This document shows, piece after piece, positions 8,119 to 16,267 of a stretch of DNA of 27,170 bases. Below the pieces are notes generated by a model. That model saw only the letters and a list, made by a program, of their open reading frames with translations, was not told where the DNA came from and made no database searches. The DNA is from an uncultured Clostridia bacterium (GTDB taxonomy: Bacteria > Bacillota > Clostridia > UBA1381): contig CAKSPW010000025.1 of the NCBI GenBank assembly GCA_934486495.1, forward strand, positions 1 to 27,170, in the 5' to 3' direction. Every line of letters begins with the position of its first letter. The first letter of the stretch is position 1. Made by a program: the position numbers and the translations under genes.

Positions 8119-8168
8119 GCAATGATTTTATTGCATTTCATATAAAAAATTGTGATTTTTATATGAAA
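8119..8168. other. Two adjacent AT-rich hairpins between mtnN and ppdK
   Basis: GCAAT (8119-8123) pairs with ATTGC (8130-8134). Directly after, TTTCATATAAAAA (8136-8148) is an exact inverted complement of TTTTTATATGAAA (8156-8168), a 13-bp stem with a 7-nt loop. No other terminator is visible for the pheST-mtnN transcript, so these may end it. The stem is too AT-rich and lacks a clean U-tract, so this is tentative. Confidence 0.45.
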
Positions 8169-8219
8169 AATTGCGTAAAAAACGTGTAATATTTTATTAA
8201 AATAATTTAAAAAAACATA

Positions 8220-8247
8220 TGGACATTTTAAAAAAATATGGTATAAT
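8220..8247 (+). promoter_or_regulatory. Promoter of ppdK
   Basis: TGGACA (8220-8225), a 16-bp spacer and TATAAT (8242-8247), giving a short 5' leader of about 40 nt before ppdK. Confidence 0.7.
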
Positions 8248-8293
8248 AAATATGTAGGCTATTTTGCCGTAGAAAAAATTAGGAGGAACAAGA

Positions 8294-10924
8294 ATGAGTA
8301 AAAAGTTCGTATACCTTTTTAGCGAGGGTAATGCAAGCATGAGAGAGCTCCTCGGCGGTAAGGGCGCTAACCTTGCCGAAATGACAAACCTCGGTTTGCC
8401 GGTACCCCAGGGCTTCACAATTTCAACAGAAGCTTGTACACAGTACTATGAGGACGGAAAAAGAATAAACGATGAAATTCAAGCTGAAATCCTTGAGAAC
8501 ATCACAAAGATGGAAGAGATTACAGGCAAGAAGTTCGGCGATAAGGAAAATCCGCTTCTCGTTTCCGTACGTTCGGGTGCAAGAGCATCCATGCCTGGTA
8601 TGATGGATACAATTCTTAACCTTGGTCTTAACGAAGACGTTGTTGAGGTTATGTCAAAGAAATCCGGAAATCCGAGATGGGCATGGGATTGTTACAGAAG
8701 ATTTATCCAGATGTATTCTGACGTTGTTATGGAAGTAGGTAAGAAGTACTTTGAAGTTCTTATCGACAAAATGAAAGAAGAAAAGGGTGTAACTCAGGAC
8801 GTTGAGCTTACAGCTGAAGACCTTAAGGCTCTTGCTGAGCAGTTTAAGGCTGAATATAAAGAAAAGGTTGGAGCTGACTTCCCGACAGATCCTAAGGATC
8901 AGCTTTTCGGAGCTATCAAGGCTGTATTCCGTTCATGGGACAACCCCAGAGCTAACGTATACCGTCGTGATAACGATATTCCTTATTCATGGGGTACAGC
9001 AGTTAACGTACAGATGATGGCATTCGGTAACATGGGTGACACATCAGGTACGGGTGTTGCATTTACAAGAGACCCGGCTACAGGTGAAAAGCACCTTATG
9101 GGTGAGTTCCTTATGAACGCTCAGGGTGAGGACGTTGTTGCCGGCGTTCGTACACCGCAGAAGATTGATCAGCTTAAGGAAGTTATGCCTGAAGTTTACG
9201 ATCAGTTCGTTGGTATCTGCCATACTCTTGAAGATCATTACAGAGATATGCAGGATATGGAGTTCACAATTGAGGATAAGAAGCTTTATATGCTTCAGAC
9301 AAGAAACGGTAAGAGGACGGCTCAGGCTGCTCTTCAAATCGCTTGTGACCTCGTTGATGAGGGTATGATCACAGAAGAACAGGCTGTTCTTATGATTGAT
9401 CCGAGAAACCTCGATACACTTCTTCATCCGCAGTTTGACCCGAAAGCTATCAAGGCTGCAACACCGGTTGCTAAGGCTCTTGCTGCATCTCCGGGTGCTG
9501 CTTGCGGTAAAATCGTGTTCACGGCTGAGGATGCTAAGAATTGGAACGCAAGAGGCGAAAAGGTTGTATTGGTAAGACTTGAAACTTCACCTGAGGATAT
9601 TGAGGGTATGAAGGCATCACAGGGTATACTTACAGTTCGCGGCGGTATGACATCTCACGCAGCCGTTGTTGCTCGTGGTATGGGTACTTGCTGTGTATCC
9701 GGTTGCTCGGATATAGCTATGGACGAAGAAAACAAGAAATTCGTTTTGGCAGGCAAAACATATGTTGAAGGCGATTACATTTCAATCGACGGTTCAACAG
9801 GTAACATATATGACGGAATTATCCCGACTGTTGAGGCTTCAATAAGCGGAACATTCGGCAGAATCATGGGATGGGCTGACAAGTACAGAGCTCTTAAGGT
9901 TAGAACAAACGCTGATACTCCGGAAGATGCTAAGAGAGCAAGAGAGCTCGGCGCTGAAGGTATCGGTCTTTGCCGTACAGAGCATATGTTCTTCGGCGGA
10001 AACAGAATAGACGCATTCAGAGAGATGATTTGCTCGGATACTGTTGAGGAAAGAGAAACAGCGCTTGCTAAAATTCTTCCGATGCAGCAGAGCGACTTTG
10101 AAGCTTTGTATGAGGCTCTTGAAGGACATCCGGTTACAATCCGTTTCCTTGATCCACCGCTTCATGAGTTCGTTCCCACAGATGAGGCTGATATAGAAGC
10201 ACTCGCTAAGACACAGGGTAAGAGCGTTGAAGATATTAAGACAATTATTGCTTCACTTCACGAGTTTAACCCGATGATGGGTCACAGAGGCTGCCGTCTT
10301 GCGGTAACATATCCTGAAATTGCAAAGATGCAGACAGCTGCTGTTATCCGTGCCGCTATAAACGTTAAGAAGAATCATCCGGATTGGACAATTGAGCCGG
10401 AAATCATGATTCCGCTTATCGGCGACATTAAGGAGCTTAAGTTCGTTAAGAAGACAGTTGTTGAAACAGCTGACGCTGAAATCAAGGCTGCAGGCGCTGA
10501 TCTTAAGTATGAAGTAGGTACAATGATTGAGGTTCCCAGAGCTGCACTTTTGGCTGATGAAATTGCATCAGAGGCTGAATTCTTCTGCTTTGGTACAAAC
10601 GACCTTACACAGCTCACATACGGCTTCTCAAGAGATGACGCAGGTAAGTTCCTCGATGCTTACTATGATGCTAAAATCTTTGAAAACGATCCGTTTGCTA
10701 AGCTCGACCAGTCAGGTGTAGGTAAGCTTATGGAAATGGCTATTAAGAACGGTAAGGCTGTAAGACCGTCGCTCCACGTTGGTATCTGCGGCGAGCACGG
10801 CGGAGATCCGACATCTGTTGAGTTCTGCAACAGCTTGGGTCTTGACTATGTATCATGCTCACCTTTCCGTGTGCCGATTGCAAGACTTGCTGCTGCACAG
10901 GCTAAGATTAAGGAAAGCAAATAA
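8294..10924 (+). CDS. ppdK: Pyruvate, phosphate dikinase
   Basis: An 876-residue cytosolic enzyme interconverting pyruvate, ATP and phosphate with phosphoenolpyruvate, AMP and pyrophosphate. In anaerobic Clostridia it usually works in PPi-linked glycolysis or gluconeogenesis. The N-terminal ATP-grasp domain includes GGKGANLAEM and SVRSGARASMPGMMDT. The central swivelling domain carries the phosphorylated histidine His455 in RGGMTSHAAVVARGMG. The C-terminal TIM barrel binds PEP/pyruvate and carries Cys832 in GICGEHGGDP. Length and key residue numbers agree closely with the well-studied Clostridium symbiosum enzyme (about 874 residues, His455, Cys831; from memory). An excellent AGGAGG site precedes the ATG. 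The gene is monocistronic, between its own promoter and a strong terminator. Its codons look biased towards GCT, CTT, GGT and AAG relative to its neighbours, suggesting high expression. Confidence 0.98.
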   Translation: MSKKFVYLFSEGNASMRELLGGKGANLAEMTNLGLPVPQGFTISTEACTQYYEDGKRINDEIQAEILENITKMEEITGKKFGDKENPLLVSVRSGARASMPGMMDTILNLGLNEDVVEVMSKKSGNPRWAWDCYRRFIQMYSDVVMEVGKKYFEVLIDKMKEEKGVTQDVELTAEDLKALAEQFKAEYKEKVGADFPTDPKDQLFGAIKAVFRSWDNPRANVYRRDNDIPYSWGTAVNVQMMAFGNMGDTSGTGVAFTRDPATGEKHLMGEFLMNAQGEDVVAGVRTPQKIDQLKEVMPEVYDQFVGICHTLEDHYRDMQDMEFTIEDKKLYMLQTRNGKRTAQAALQIACDLVDEGMITEEQAVLMIDPRNLDTLLHPQFDPKAIKAATPVAKALAASPGAACGKIVFTAEDAKNWNARGEKVVLVRLETSPEDIEGMKASQGILTVRGGMTSHAAVVARGMGTCCVSGCSDIAMDEENKKFVLAGKTYVEGDYISIDGSTGNIYDGIIPTVEASISGTFGRIMGWADKYRALKVRTNADTPEDAKRARELGAEGIGLCRTEHMFFGGNRIDAFREMICSDTVEERETALAKILPMQQSDFEALYEALEGHPVTIRFLDPPLHEFVPTDEADIEALAKTQGKSVEDIKTIIASLHEFNPMMGHRGCRLAVTYPEIAKMQTAAVIRAAINVKKNHPDWTIEPEIMIPLIGDIKELKFVKKTVVETADAEIKAAGADLKYEVGTMIEVPRAALLADEIASEAEFFCFGTNDLTQLTYGFSRDDAGKFLDAYYDAKIFENDPFAKLDQSGVGKLMEMAIKNGKAVRPSLHVGICGEHGGDPTSVEFCNSLGLDYVSCSPFRVPIARLAAAQAKIKESK

Positions 10925-10970
10925 TTAATCTGTTGTTTTCGGGTAACTCCCAATAATAACGGTAAGTATA

Positions 10971-11011
10971 AAATGACCTTGAAGGAGTAAAATCCTTTGA
11001 GGTCATTTTTT
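10971..11011 (+). terminator. Strong intrinsic terminator after ppdK
   Basis: AAATGACCTTGAAGGA (10971-10986) pairs over 16 positions, two of them G-U, with TCCTTTGAGGTCATTT (10993-11008) around GTAAAA, ending in TTTTTT. Confidence 0.92.
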
Positions 11012-11081
11012 AATCAGAAATATGAAAATCAAAAGTATCGGAATTTTGCCGTATTCCATATAAGACGGTGATAAAAACAGT

Positions 11082-11114
11082 AAAAAAGGGTGCTACGTTT
11101 GAAAACACCCCTTT
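11082..11114 (-). terminator. Intrinsic terminator for the minus-strand desulfurase operon
   Basis: Read on the minus strand, AAAGGGGTG (11114-11106) pairs with CACCCTTT (11092-11085) with one G-U or bulged base, followed by a run of T (A-tract 11082-11087 on plus). It lies 14 nt past the stop of the desulfurase-family gene. Confidence 0.8.
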
Positions 11115-11127
11115 TGCGCATAGATTA

Positions 11128-12264
11128 TTATTTATGTGTGCTTTTTTTGGAAAGTTCGTATATACTGTCGCTCAGTGCGTTTTTATCGAAAATTGTATTA
11201 AAAATTCCGAACGACGCACGGACAGAGCCTGTTTCGCCGCTTCCGAGTGCTTTGTGGGCGAGCGGTGCACAGTGGTAACCGGCACGGACAATAATATTTT
11301 TTTCTCTGTCAAGAAAGTCTTCAACCTCGGACGGATCGCAGCCTGCTATATTAAAGGCAACTGTTCCGTTTTTGTCCTCGGCGTACGGCGCATAAACTGT
11401 CACATTTTCCATGCACATTAAGTCATCTGTAAAGCTTTTTGCAAGATAGCTTTCATATCGGTGAGTATAGTCGATATTATCATATGCAATTCCGGCCGCA
11501 ACGCCAAGCGCCATAATTGCAGGTGTGTTCATTGTTCCGCTTTGCAGCATATCCGGCATAAATCTCGGCTGCAGGACACTTTCGGACATACTTCCCGTTC
11601 CGCCTGTTATAATAGGTTCAATCTCCACACCCTCGGCAACGTAAAGTCCGCCCGTACCGAGGGGTCCCATAAGCCCCTTGTGACCCGAAAATGCGAGTAA
11701 ATCTATGCCTGTTTTTTCGGCGTTTATTTTTGTAATACCGGCACTTTGAGCCGCATCAAGCATAAACATTATGCCGTATTTTCTGCATATTTCGGATATT
11801 TTTTCTATATCCTGAACGGTACCGCATACATTGGATACGTGTGTGCATACAACAAGAGCTGTTTCGGGCTTAATTGCATTTTCAATATCCTTTGGATTAA
11901 CATATCCGTTTTCATCTGCCGGAACAACCGTAAAGTTTCCCCATTTTGCCACAGGACGCAGTACGCTGTTATGGTCGATTGCGGTTGTTATGACGTGATC
12001 TCCGCTTTTTAAAACACCGAGAATCCCCATGTTTATTGCATATGTTGCGTTCGGTGTATATGCAATGCGCATTGGATTTTTTATACCGAACAGCTTTGCA
12101 AGTGTTTCCGATGTTTTGTTTATCCCCTCTATTGCTTTTATGCTTTGTCTGTGTGCTCCTCTGCCGGCGTTTACGCTTGAAAAAAGGGTTTCGTGCCACA
12201 TTTTCAGCGTAACTTTCAGCGGCTTTTTTGCGCTTGTTGCCGCATTGTCAAGATATATCATCAT
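11128..12264 (-). CDS. Cysteine desulfurase-family protein (class V aminotransferase)
   Basis: A PLP enzyme of 378 residues from the ATG at 12264-12262. I prefer this start because GGGGAG lies 7 nt upstream; an in-frame codon 21 nt earlier lacks a site. The N-terminus has the family signature IYLDNAATS. The PLP lysine is Lys196 in SGHKGLMGP, preceded by the cofactor-binding Asp in MLDAAQSAG. A catalytic cysteine (Cys332, RAGYHCAPLAHK) occupies the place used by SufS/CsdB-type desulfurases. It should remove sulfur (or selenium) from cysteine (or selenocysteine) as a persulfide. It overlaps the upstream small Se/S-carrier-like gene by 17 nt, so translation is probably coupled and the small protein may accept or deliver the chalcogen. 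It is not linked to an iscU or sufB gene, arguing against a role as the main Fe-S desulfurase. Confidence 0.88.
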   Translation of the reverse strand: MMIYLDNAATSAKKPLKVTLKMWHETLFSSVNAGRGAHRQSIKAIEGINKTSETLAKLFGIKNPMRIAYTPNATYAINMGILGVLKSGDHVITTAIDHNSVLRPVAKWGNFTVVPADENGYVNPKDIENAIKPETALVVCTHVSNVCGTVQDIEKISEICRKYGIMFMLDAAQSAGITKINAEKTGIDLLAFSGHKGLMGPLGTGGLYVAEGVEIEPIITGGTGSMSESVLQPRFMPDMLQSGTMNTPAIMALGVAAGIAYDNIDYTHRYESYLAKSFTDDLMCMENVTVYAPYAEDKNGTVAFNIAGCDPSEVEDFLDREKNIIVRAGYHCAPLAHKALGSGETGSVRASFGIFNTIFDKNALSDSIYELSKKSTHK

Positions 12265-12511
12265 AAACCTTCTCCCCGTTTTCAAGGCGTTCTCGGTATA
12301 GCTTTCTTATCTTTATTCTCATATCGGACGCCGAGGTGAGCATTTTTGTCAGGCAGCTGTCGGGAACTTTAACCGCATACGAGCAGCCGCCGCTTGAGAG
12401 CGCACTCGGCGTGTGTATGACGCGCGCATTTATACAGCCGTTTTTTTCTATCTCTTTTGACAGCCGTGTTGCGGTTGTAATTGCGCCGGTTACCGCAAGA
12501 ATATACGCCAT
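12248..12511 (-). CDS. Small DUF3343-type (putative Se/S carrier-like) protein
   Basis: An 87-residue protein. The start is taken as ATG 12511-12509, with GGAG 8 nt upstream; the in-frame GTG at 12520 abuts that site and is unlikely. The start AYILAVTGAITTATRLSKEI and the central SSGGCSYAVKV resemble the DUF3343 family, which Pfam describes as a putative Se/S carrier (recalled, not searched). Two cysteines near the middle (in SGGCSYAV and VPDSC) could carry a persulfide. The family often sits beside cysteine desulfurase-like genes, as here, where the downstream gene overlaps by 17 nt. The protein probably works with that enzyme in moving sulfur or selenium to an acceptor. No selA, selB, selD or molybdenum hydroxylase gene is seen nearby. 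The family call is moderately sure; the role is inference. Confidence 0.7.
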   Translation of the reverse strand: MAYILAVTGAITTATRLSKEIEKNGCINARVIHTPSALSSGGCSYAVKVPDSCLTKMLTSASDMRIKIRKLYRERLENGEKVYDDIS

Positions 12512-12677
12512 GCGTTTCACTCCTTTATTTTAGCTTTTCCGATAATACCGTTATAAACATCTGCATAAATACAGCTGTTTATAATATAATATGCGGATTG
12601 TGCTTGCTTTGTTGTATAATTCTGTAAAATATGGAGCATAATATTGTTGTAAATGAAAAAAAGCAAGGAGCGGTGTT

Positions 12678-12971
12678 ATGAAAAACTCAACACACAAGGT
12701 TGTTATACTCGAAAATGTTTCATCTCCGTATATTCATCAGGCTATAATCGTTCTCAATGATATGGCATCGGGCCGTGAAAGCAAGGCGGTAAATGATGCC
12801 GAAAAAATAGTTGATGATTATCTTAGGAGAAGCTTTTCGGAAAAGGAAGATACTAAAATATATTCAGGATGCAATAATAAGCCGAAGCGGAGAAAACATC
12901 TGTTTTTAAAGCTTATTGCGGCGGCAGGTATAGCCGGTATTGTATGTGCAGCCGTGTTAAGGCTTATTTAA
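12678..12971 (+). CDS. Small tail-anchored membrane protein, unidentified
   Basis: A 97-residue protein with a clear ribosome binding site (AGGAG, 9 nt before the ATG). The first 70 residues are soluble and mixed-charge, with helical segments (KVVILENVSSPYIHQAIIVL; VNDAEKIVDDYLRRSF). A strongly basic patch, KPKRRKH (about residues 68-74), precedes one C-terminal hydrophobic helix (LFLKLIAAAGIAGIVCAAVL). By the positive-inside rule the N-terminal domain faces the cytosol. No known family is recognised. It is divergent from the Se/S-carrier gene, with a 166-bp shared AT-rich upstream region containing several TATAAT-like strings (for example 12615-12620) but no convincing -35 box. It ends at a bidirectional terminator. 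Confidence 0.7.
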   Translation: MKNSTHKVVILENVSSPYIHQAIIVLNDMASGRESKAVNDAEKIVDDYLRRSFSEKEDTKIYSGCNNKPKRRKHLFLKLIAAAGIAGIVCAAVLRLI

Positions 12972-12992
12972 AAAAATTACCTGTTTTAAAAA

Positions 12993-13028
12993 ACCTCACT
13001 CCCGTACATAGAGAGTGAGGTATATTTT
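12993..13028. terminator. Bidirectional terminator between convergent genes
   Basis: ACCTCACTC (12993-13001) pairs exactly with GAGTGAGGT (13013-13021). An A-tract lies to the left (12988-12993) and TATATTTTT to the right, so it can serve both the small membrane protein gene (+) and the glycosidase-like gene (-). Confidence 0.85.
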
Positions 13029-13042
13029 TAGGAGTAAAAAGC

Positions 13043-15736
13043 TTATATGCTCATTTCGCAGAAGCAGTAGCCGTCATTCCAATCGTCACAACCGTCAGGG
13101 TTCCATACGCATTTTTCTTTAAAGAACGAGAACGGGCATACACAGTACGATTCGCCCTCGGGGAGATGATGCGGACCGAGCAGGTTTCTGAGATTGTTTG
13201 TAACCGTAAGCTTTATTTTTGTTTTACCAGAAACACCGAAATCTTTAAGGCTGAGTCTGTTATCGGTAAGCATGACCTTGCGTATTCCGCCTATTTCGAC
13301 GGCAACGGTGCTTATTCCGAGCATATCAAGGTCGAGAACGGGGTTTTCTCCGATAATATTTATTTCACCCTCAAGCTCTGCTTTTCCGCAGAAGAAGGGA
13401 TAGCCTTGCTTTTCTATATTTTTCGGACTGATTTTGTTTTTTGGCTTATCTATTACAAAATCACCATGGTATCTTACGGCATTTTTGTCAAGCGTTTCCC
13501 ATTTTCCGTCTGTTGCAACGGAGAAGTCGCCAAGCAGATATATCGATTCAATTTCCGTATCGTATACAAGCTTGTTTTTCTCCGTTTCAAACTGCATTGC
13601 TTTTTTCAGACATTCGTAAACGTCGGCATTTTGCGTAAAGTTGCAGTCGAAAGAAATTGTGTTTTCACCTTGCTTTAAGTATTTTGAAATATCAGCTTTT
13701 TTAAAGCTCTTGTCAATTACCCAATCGTTTGAATTATAGCTGATTTTTTCACCGTTGACTGCTATTTCAAATTTATCGGGTGTTTCGCATACAAGATATG
13801 TTTCGCTTGGTATTTCCCTAACGCCGAAGTGATAGTCCTGATGTATTTTAACGGGTCTTTCAAGAGCATTCGCTCTTTCGCAAATGTTTATAACGTAGCC
13901 GTTCTTTTCCTCAAGAACTCCGTCAAAGTAATAGTCGCATCTATCAAGAGTGAGCATATTTTGCGGTGCTGATGTAAAGCTTAGTTCATCGCCGAGCTTA
14001 ATAAGCGTTTCAGAACCGTTGCCGCACGGTACGTTTTTCGAGCCGTCCTCTATTATCATAAGACTGCCCCACGGTTCAAATTCATGAGTGCCCGAAAAAT
14101 CAAGCAGCTCGCCCGTGTAAATATCGAGCATTTTACCGTTTATATTTATGTCTGCGCTTTTTCTGACTGCTGATGTGTTTACAAAATAATGTGCGTTAAA
14201 TCCGTTAAAAATTCGCTTTGTATATGTAATTTCCGGATTGTTCGTCACATCGTTTTCCGATACGTCCTCAGCGCTTACAACCTTGCCGCCCTGAGCCTTA
14301 AATTCATCTAAAAGCTCCTTTGTTTTATCAAGAAGCACAAGACAGCCGGGATCAACAACGGTGCTGTAGCTTTGTTTTCCGATAATCAGCTTTCCGTCCT
14401 TAACATATGCGTGACGCTCCATGATAATCTCATCGCCGAAATGATACAGAATATGCTTTTCCTCAAGAGTTTTAACAACCTTTAACAGCTTTTGGTCAAG
14501 CTCGTCTATGCCGGCGTTTTCACTGTCGTCATACATTTGCCATGCGCTCGTCATGGGGTGAAGTAGAAGAACGTCGGCTGTCTTTTCACCCTCGGATAAA
14601 ATCATACCGAGTCTTGACATTGCGTCATTAAACCCTTTGTATTCGCACCACCATGGCTGCTGATAATACATAGCCGGCGGATAGTCTCTTTTTCTCATAC
14701 CTCTTATTGAGTATCCCTCAAGGTGCTGACAGAGAAGATTTATTCCGTGTACCATCTGCCACTCAAATATTCCCTTTAGCTCCGTAAGGCTTATGTTGTG
14801 ACCGCAAAGAGCAAATGTTTCCGATAAAACTTGCTTTTTGCCAAGCTGTTCGCAAACTGACGATACCTGCTTCATAGTAAGACAGTTATATATATTTCTG
14901 CCGAGCCAGTCCATACCGGGGATGTGGAAATATTCATACTGCGGCATACAAGCGCCGTTTGATACAAGCTGACTCATCATGCTTTCTTCAAGCACCATGT
15001 GACCCGTAAGCTTTAATCCGTTGTCCTCGCACCAATCATATATTTGTTTTGAGAAGCTTTCCGAAAACAGCTCCGTTACCATTTTCCAAAATCTTACCCT
15101 TGTGGTTTTGTAATCTCCTACGGGGAGGAACAGTTCCTCAAGATGTTCGTTTATATCGAGGGAATATCTTTTATTAAATTCATCGGAGAAAATAAAGCTC
15201 CACGGAATACCGTTTCTTGAAACCTGCGGTTCATCCGTAAAAAATCCCTCAAAATCGTTTCCGAATTTTTCATAATACGGCTTATATGCTACTTCAATAA
15301 ACTTCTTTATAACTTTTTTGTCGAGTACGTCAACATAAAACGGATTTACCTCAAAATAAAACCAATGCGTGCCGCACTTGCAAATAACGTTTTCTTTAGG
15401 CTCGCTTTCACTCATTCTGAGATATTTTTGCTGATAATCAATTCCGAGCTCGTTCACCTTTCCGTTGCCAAAGCCTGACGGCCAGCCGTTTTCGTCATAT
15501 GCCCATGGCTTCATGCCGAGACGATTACCCTCTGTAATTGCGGCAGATGTATTTTCAAACCATTCATCTCCCATATATTCTGTTTGAAGTCCGCCTCTTG
15601 CGTGCATGAAATATCCGCCTATTCCTGCATCGTTCATCAGATTAACCTGGCGTACCGTTTCATCCTTGCAAAGCTTTTCATTCCAGCTCCAAAACGGTAT
15701 AGGACGGTATTTTTTCGGTATTTCTTTGAAATTCAT
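13043..15736 (-). CDS. Large cytosolic glycoside hydrolase-like protein (GH106/rhamnosidase-like)
   Basis: An 897-residue protein with no signal peptide. The start ATG (15736-15734) follows AAAGGAA. The N-terminal two-thirds looks like a TIM-barrel glycosidase of the group often annotated as glycosyl hydrolase and related to GH106 alpha-L-rhamnosidases. It contains PIPFWSWNEKL, GIGGYFMHARGGLQTEYMG and KPWAYDENGWPSG. Candidate acidic catalytic residues lie at Asp168-Glu169 (FFTDEPQ) and Glu306 (VLSETFALCGH). The C-terminal third is beta-rich and resembles galactose-binding or immunoglobulin-like accessory domains (QDYHFGVREIPSETYLVCE; LKQGENTISFDC). It probably cleaves deoxysugar- or uronate-containing oligosaccharides after uptake. 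The exact family and substrate are uncertain. It has its own sigma-A promoter and no linked sugar transporter or regulator, which is unusual for such enzymes. Confidence 0.75.
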   Translation of the reverse strand: MNFKEIPKKYRPIPFWSWNEKLCKDETVRQVNLMNDAGIGGYFMHARGGLQTEYMGDEWFENTSAAITEGNRLGMKPWAYDENGWPSGFGNGKVNELGIDYQQKYLRMSESEPKENVICKCGTHWFYFEVNPFYVDVLDKKVIKKFIEVAYKPYYEKFGNDFEGFFTDEPQVSRNGIPWSFIFSDEFNKRYSLDINEHLEELFLPVGDYKTTRVRFWKMVTELFSESFSKQIYDWCEDNGLKLTGHMVLEESMMSQLVSNGACMPQYEYFHIPGMDWLGRNIYNCLTMKQVSSVCEQLGKKQVLSETFALCGHNISLTELKGIFEWQMVHGINLLCQHLEGYSIRGMRKRDYPPAMYYQQPWWCEYKGFNDAMSRLGMILSEGEKTADVLLLHPMTSAWQMYDDSENAGIDELDQKLLKVVKTLEEKHILYHFGDEIIMERHAYVKDGKLIIGKQSYSTVVDPGCLVLLDKTKELLDEFKAQGGKVVSAEDVSENDVTNNPEITYTKRIFNGFNAHYFVNTSAVRKSADININGKMLDIYTGELLDFSGTHEFEPWGSLMIIEDGSKNVPCGNGSETLIKLGDELSFTSAPQNMLTLDRCDYYFDGVLEEKNGYVINICERANALERPVKIHQDYHFGVREIPSETYLVCETPDKFEIAVNGEKISYNSNDWVIDKSFKKADISKYLKQGENTISFDCNFTQNADVYECLKKAMQFETEKNKLVYDTEIESIYLLGDFSVATDGKWETLDKNAVRYHGDFVIDKPKNKISPKNIEKQGYPFFCGKAELEGEINIIGENPVLDLDMLGISTVAVEIGGIRKVMLTDNRLSLKDFGVSGKTKIKLTVTNNLRNLLGPHHLPEGESYCVCPFSFFKEKCVWNPDGCDDWNDGYCFCEMSI

Positions 15737-15794
15737 ATAGACTGTTCCTTTCTATTATTATACGGAAAATGCATTCCCGATAATACGTAATAGC

Positions 15795-15823
15795 ATTATA
15801 CCATAATCTGATTATATCGTCAA
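15795..15823 (-). promoter_or_regulatory. Sigma-A promoter of the glycosidase-like gene
   Basis: On the minus strand TTGACG (15823-15818), a 17-bp spacer with TGG before the -10, and TATAAT (15800-15795). It gives a leader of about 50 nt before the ATG at 15736. Confidence 0.85.
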
Positions 15824-15845
15824 GTGATTTTCAAATAAAGGGCAC

Positions 15846-15876
15846 AAAAAAACCGAAACAGCATTAACCGTTTCGG
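15846..15876 (-). terminator. Terminator of the tRNA-Lys gene
   Basis: Read on minus, CCGAAAC (15876-15870) pairs with GTTTCGG (15859-15853), then seven T (A-tract 15846-15852 on plus). It sits 46 nt past the tRNA 3' end and just before the glycosidase promoter, insulating the two units. Confidence 0.88.
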
Positions 15877-15922
15877 AGATTTACTATTATCACGAACACA
15901 AATAGTTCGGATAATATTGCTA

Positions 15923-15998
15923 TGGTACGCGATCGGGGGCTCGAACCCCGGACACCCTGATTAAGAGTCAGGTGCTCTACCAACTGAGCTAATCGCGC
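15923..15998 (-). tRNA. tRNA-Lys (anticodon CUU)
   Basis: A 76-nt cloverleaf on the minus strand. The acceptor stem GCGCGAT (15998-15992) pairs with ATCGCGT (15933-15927), with one terminal G-U. There is a normal D arm (GCTCAGTTGGTAGAGC). The anticodon arm has loop CTCTTAA, giving anticodon CUU, which reads AAG lysine. The T arm CGGGG-TTCGAGC-CCCCG is intact, and discriminator A and CCA are encoded (15926-15923). It is a single gene with its own promoter and terminator. Confidence 0.97.
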
Positions 15999-16021
15999 GT
16001 GTCTTAACTGACAACAATAAT

Positions 16022-16050
16022 ATTCTAACACATATCACATGAAAAGTCAA
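16022..16050 (-). promoter_or_regulatory. Promoter of tRNA-Lys
   Basis: On the minus strand TTGACT (16050-16045), a 17-bp spacer and TAGAAT (16027-16022). The predicted transcription start is about 15 nt before the mature tRNA 5' end. Confidence 0.8.
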
Positions 16051-16267
16051 CAATTTTTTTATAAAAAAATCATGATTGTATAAATTGCCCTTAATTTAAA
16101 AAGCGATTTAATTATCTGTTATGCATATTATATAATTAGTCGTTGCAGGTCGTATAAAATCATATATTAATGCATTAAGGGTATATATATTTATAAGAAG
16201 CTGTCGTTTTGTCAGAAAACAACAGTATTATGAATTTAAAACGCAAATTATTGTTGAAAATAAGGTA
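16051..16267. other. AT-rich gene-free stretch between divergent promoters
   Basis: No ORF with a ribosome binding site is visible. Structure seen: CCCTTAAT (16088-16095) is an inverted match to ATTAAGGG (16174-16181), 78 nt apart. An imperfect hairpin joins CTGTCGTTTT (16201-16210) and AAAACAACAG (16216-16225). Neither is followed by a T-run. The stretch separates the tRNA-Lys promoter from the promoter of the 16.3-21.3 kb operon. Confidence 0.5.
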
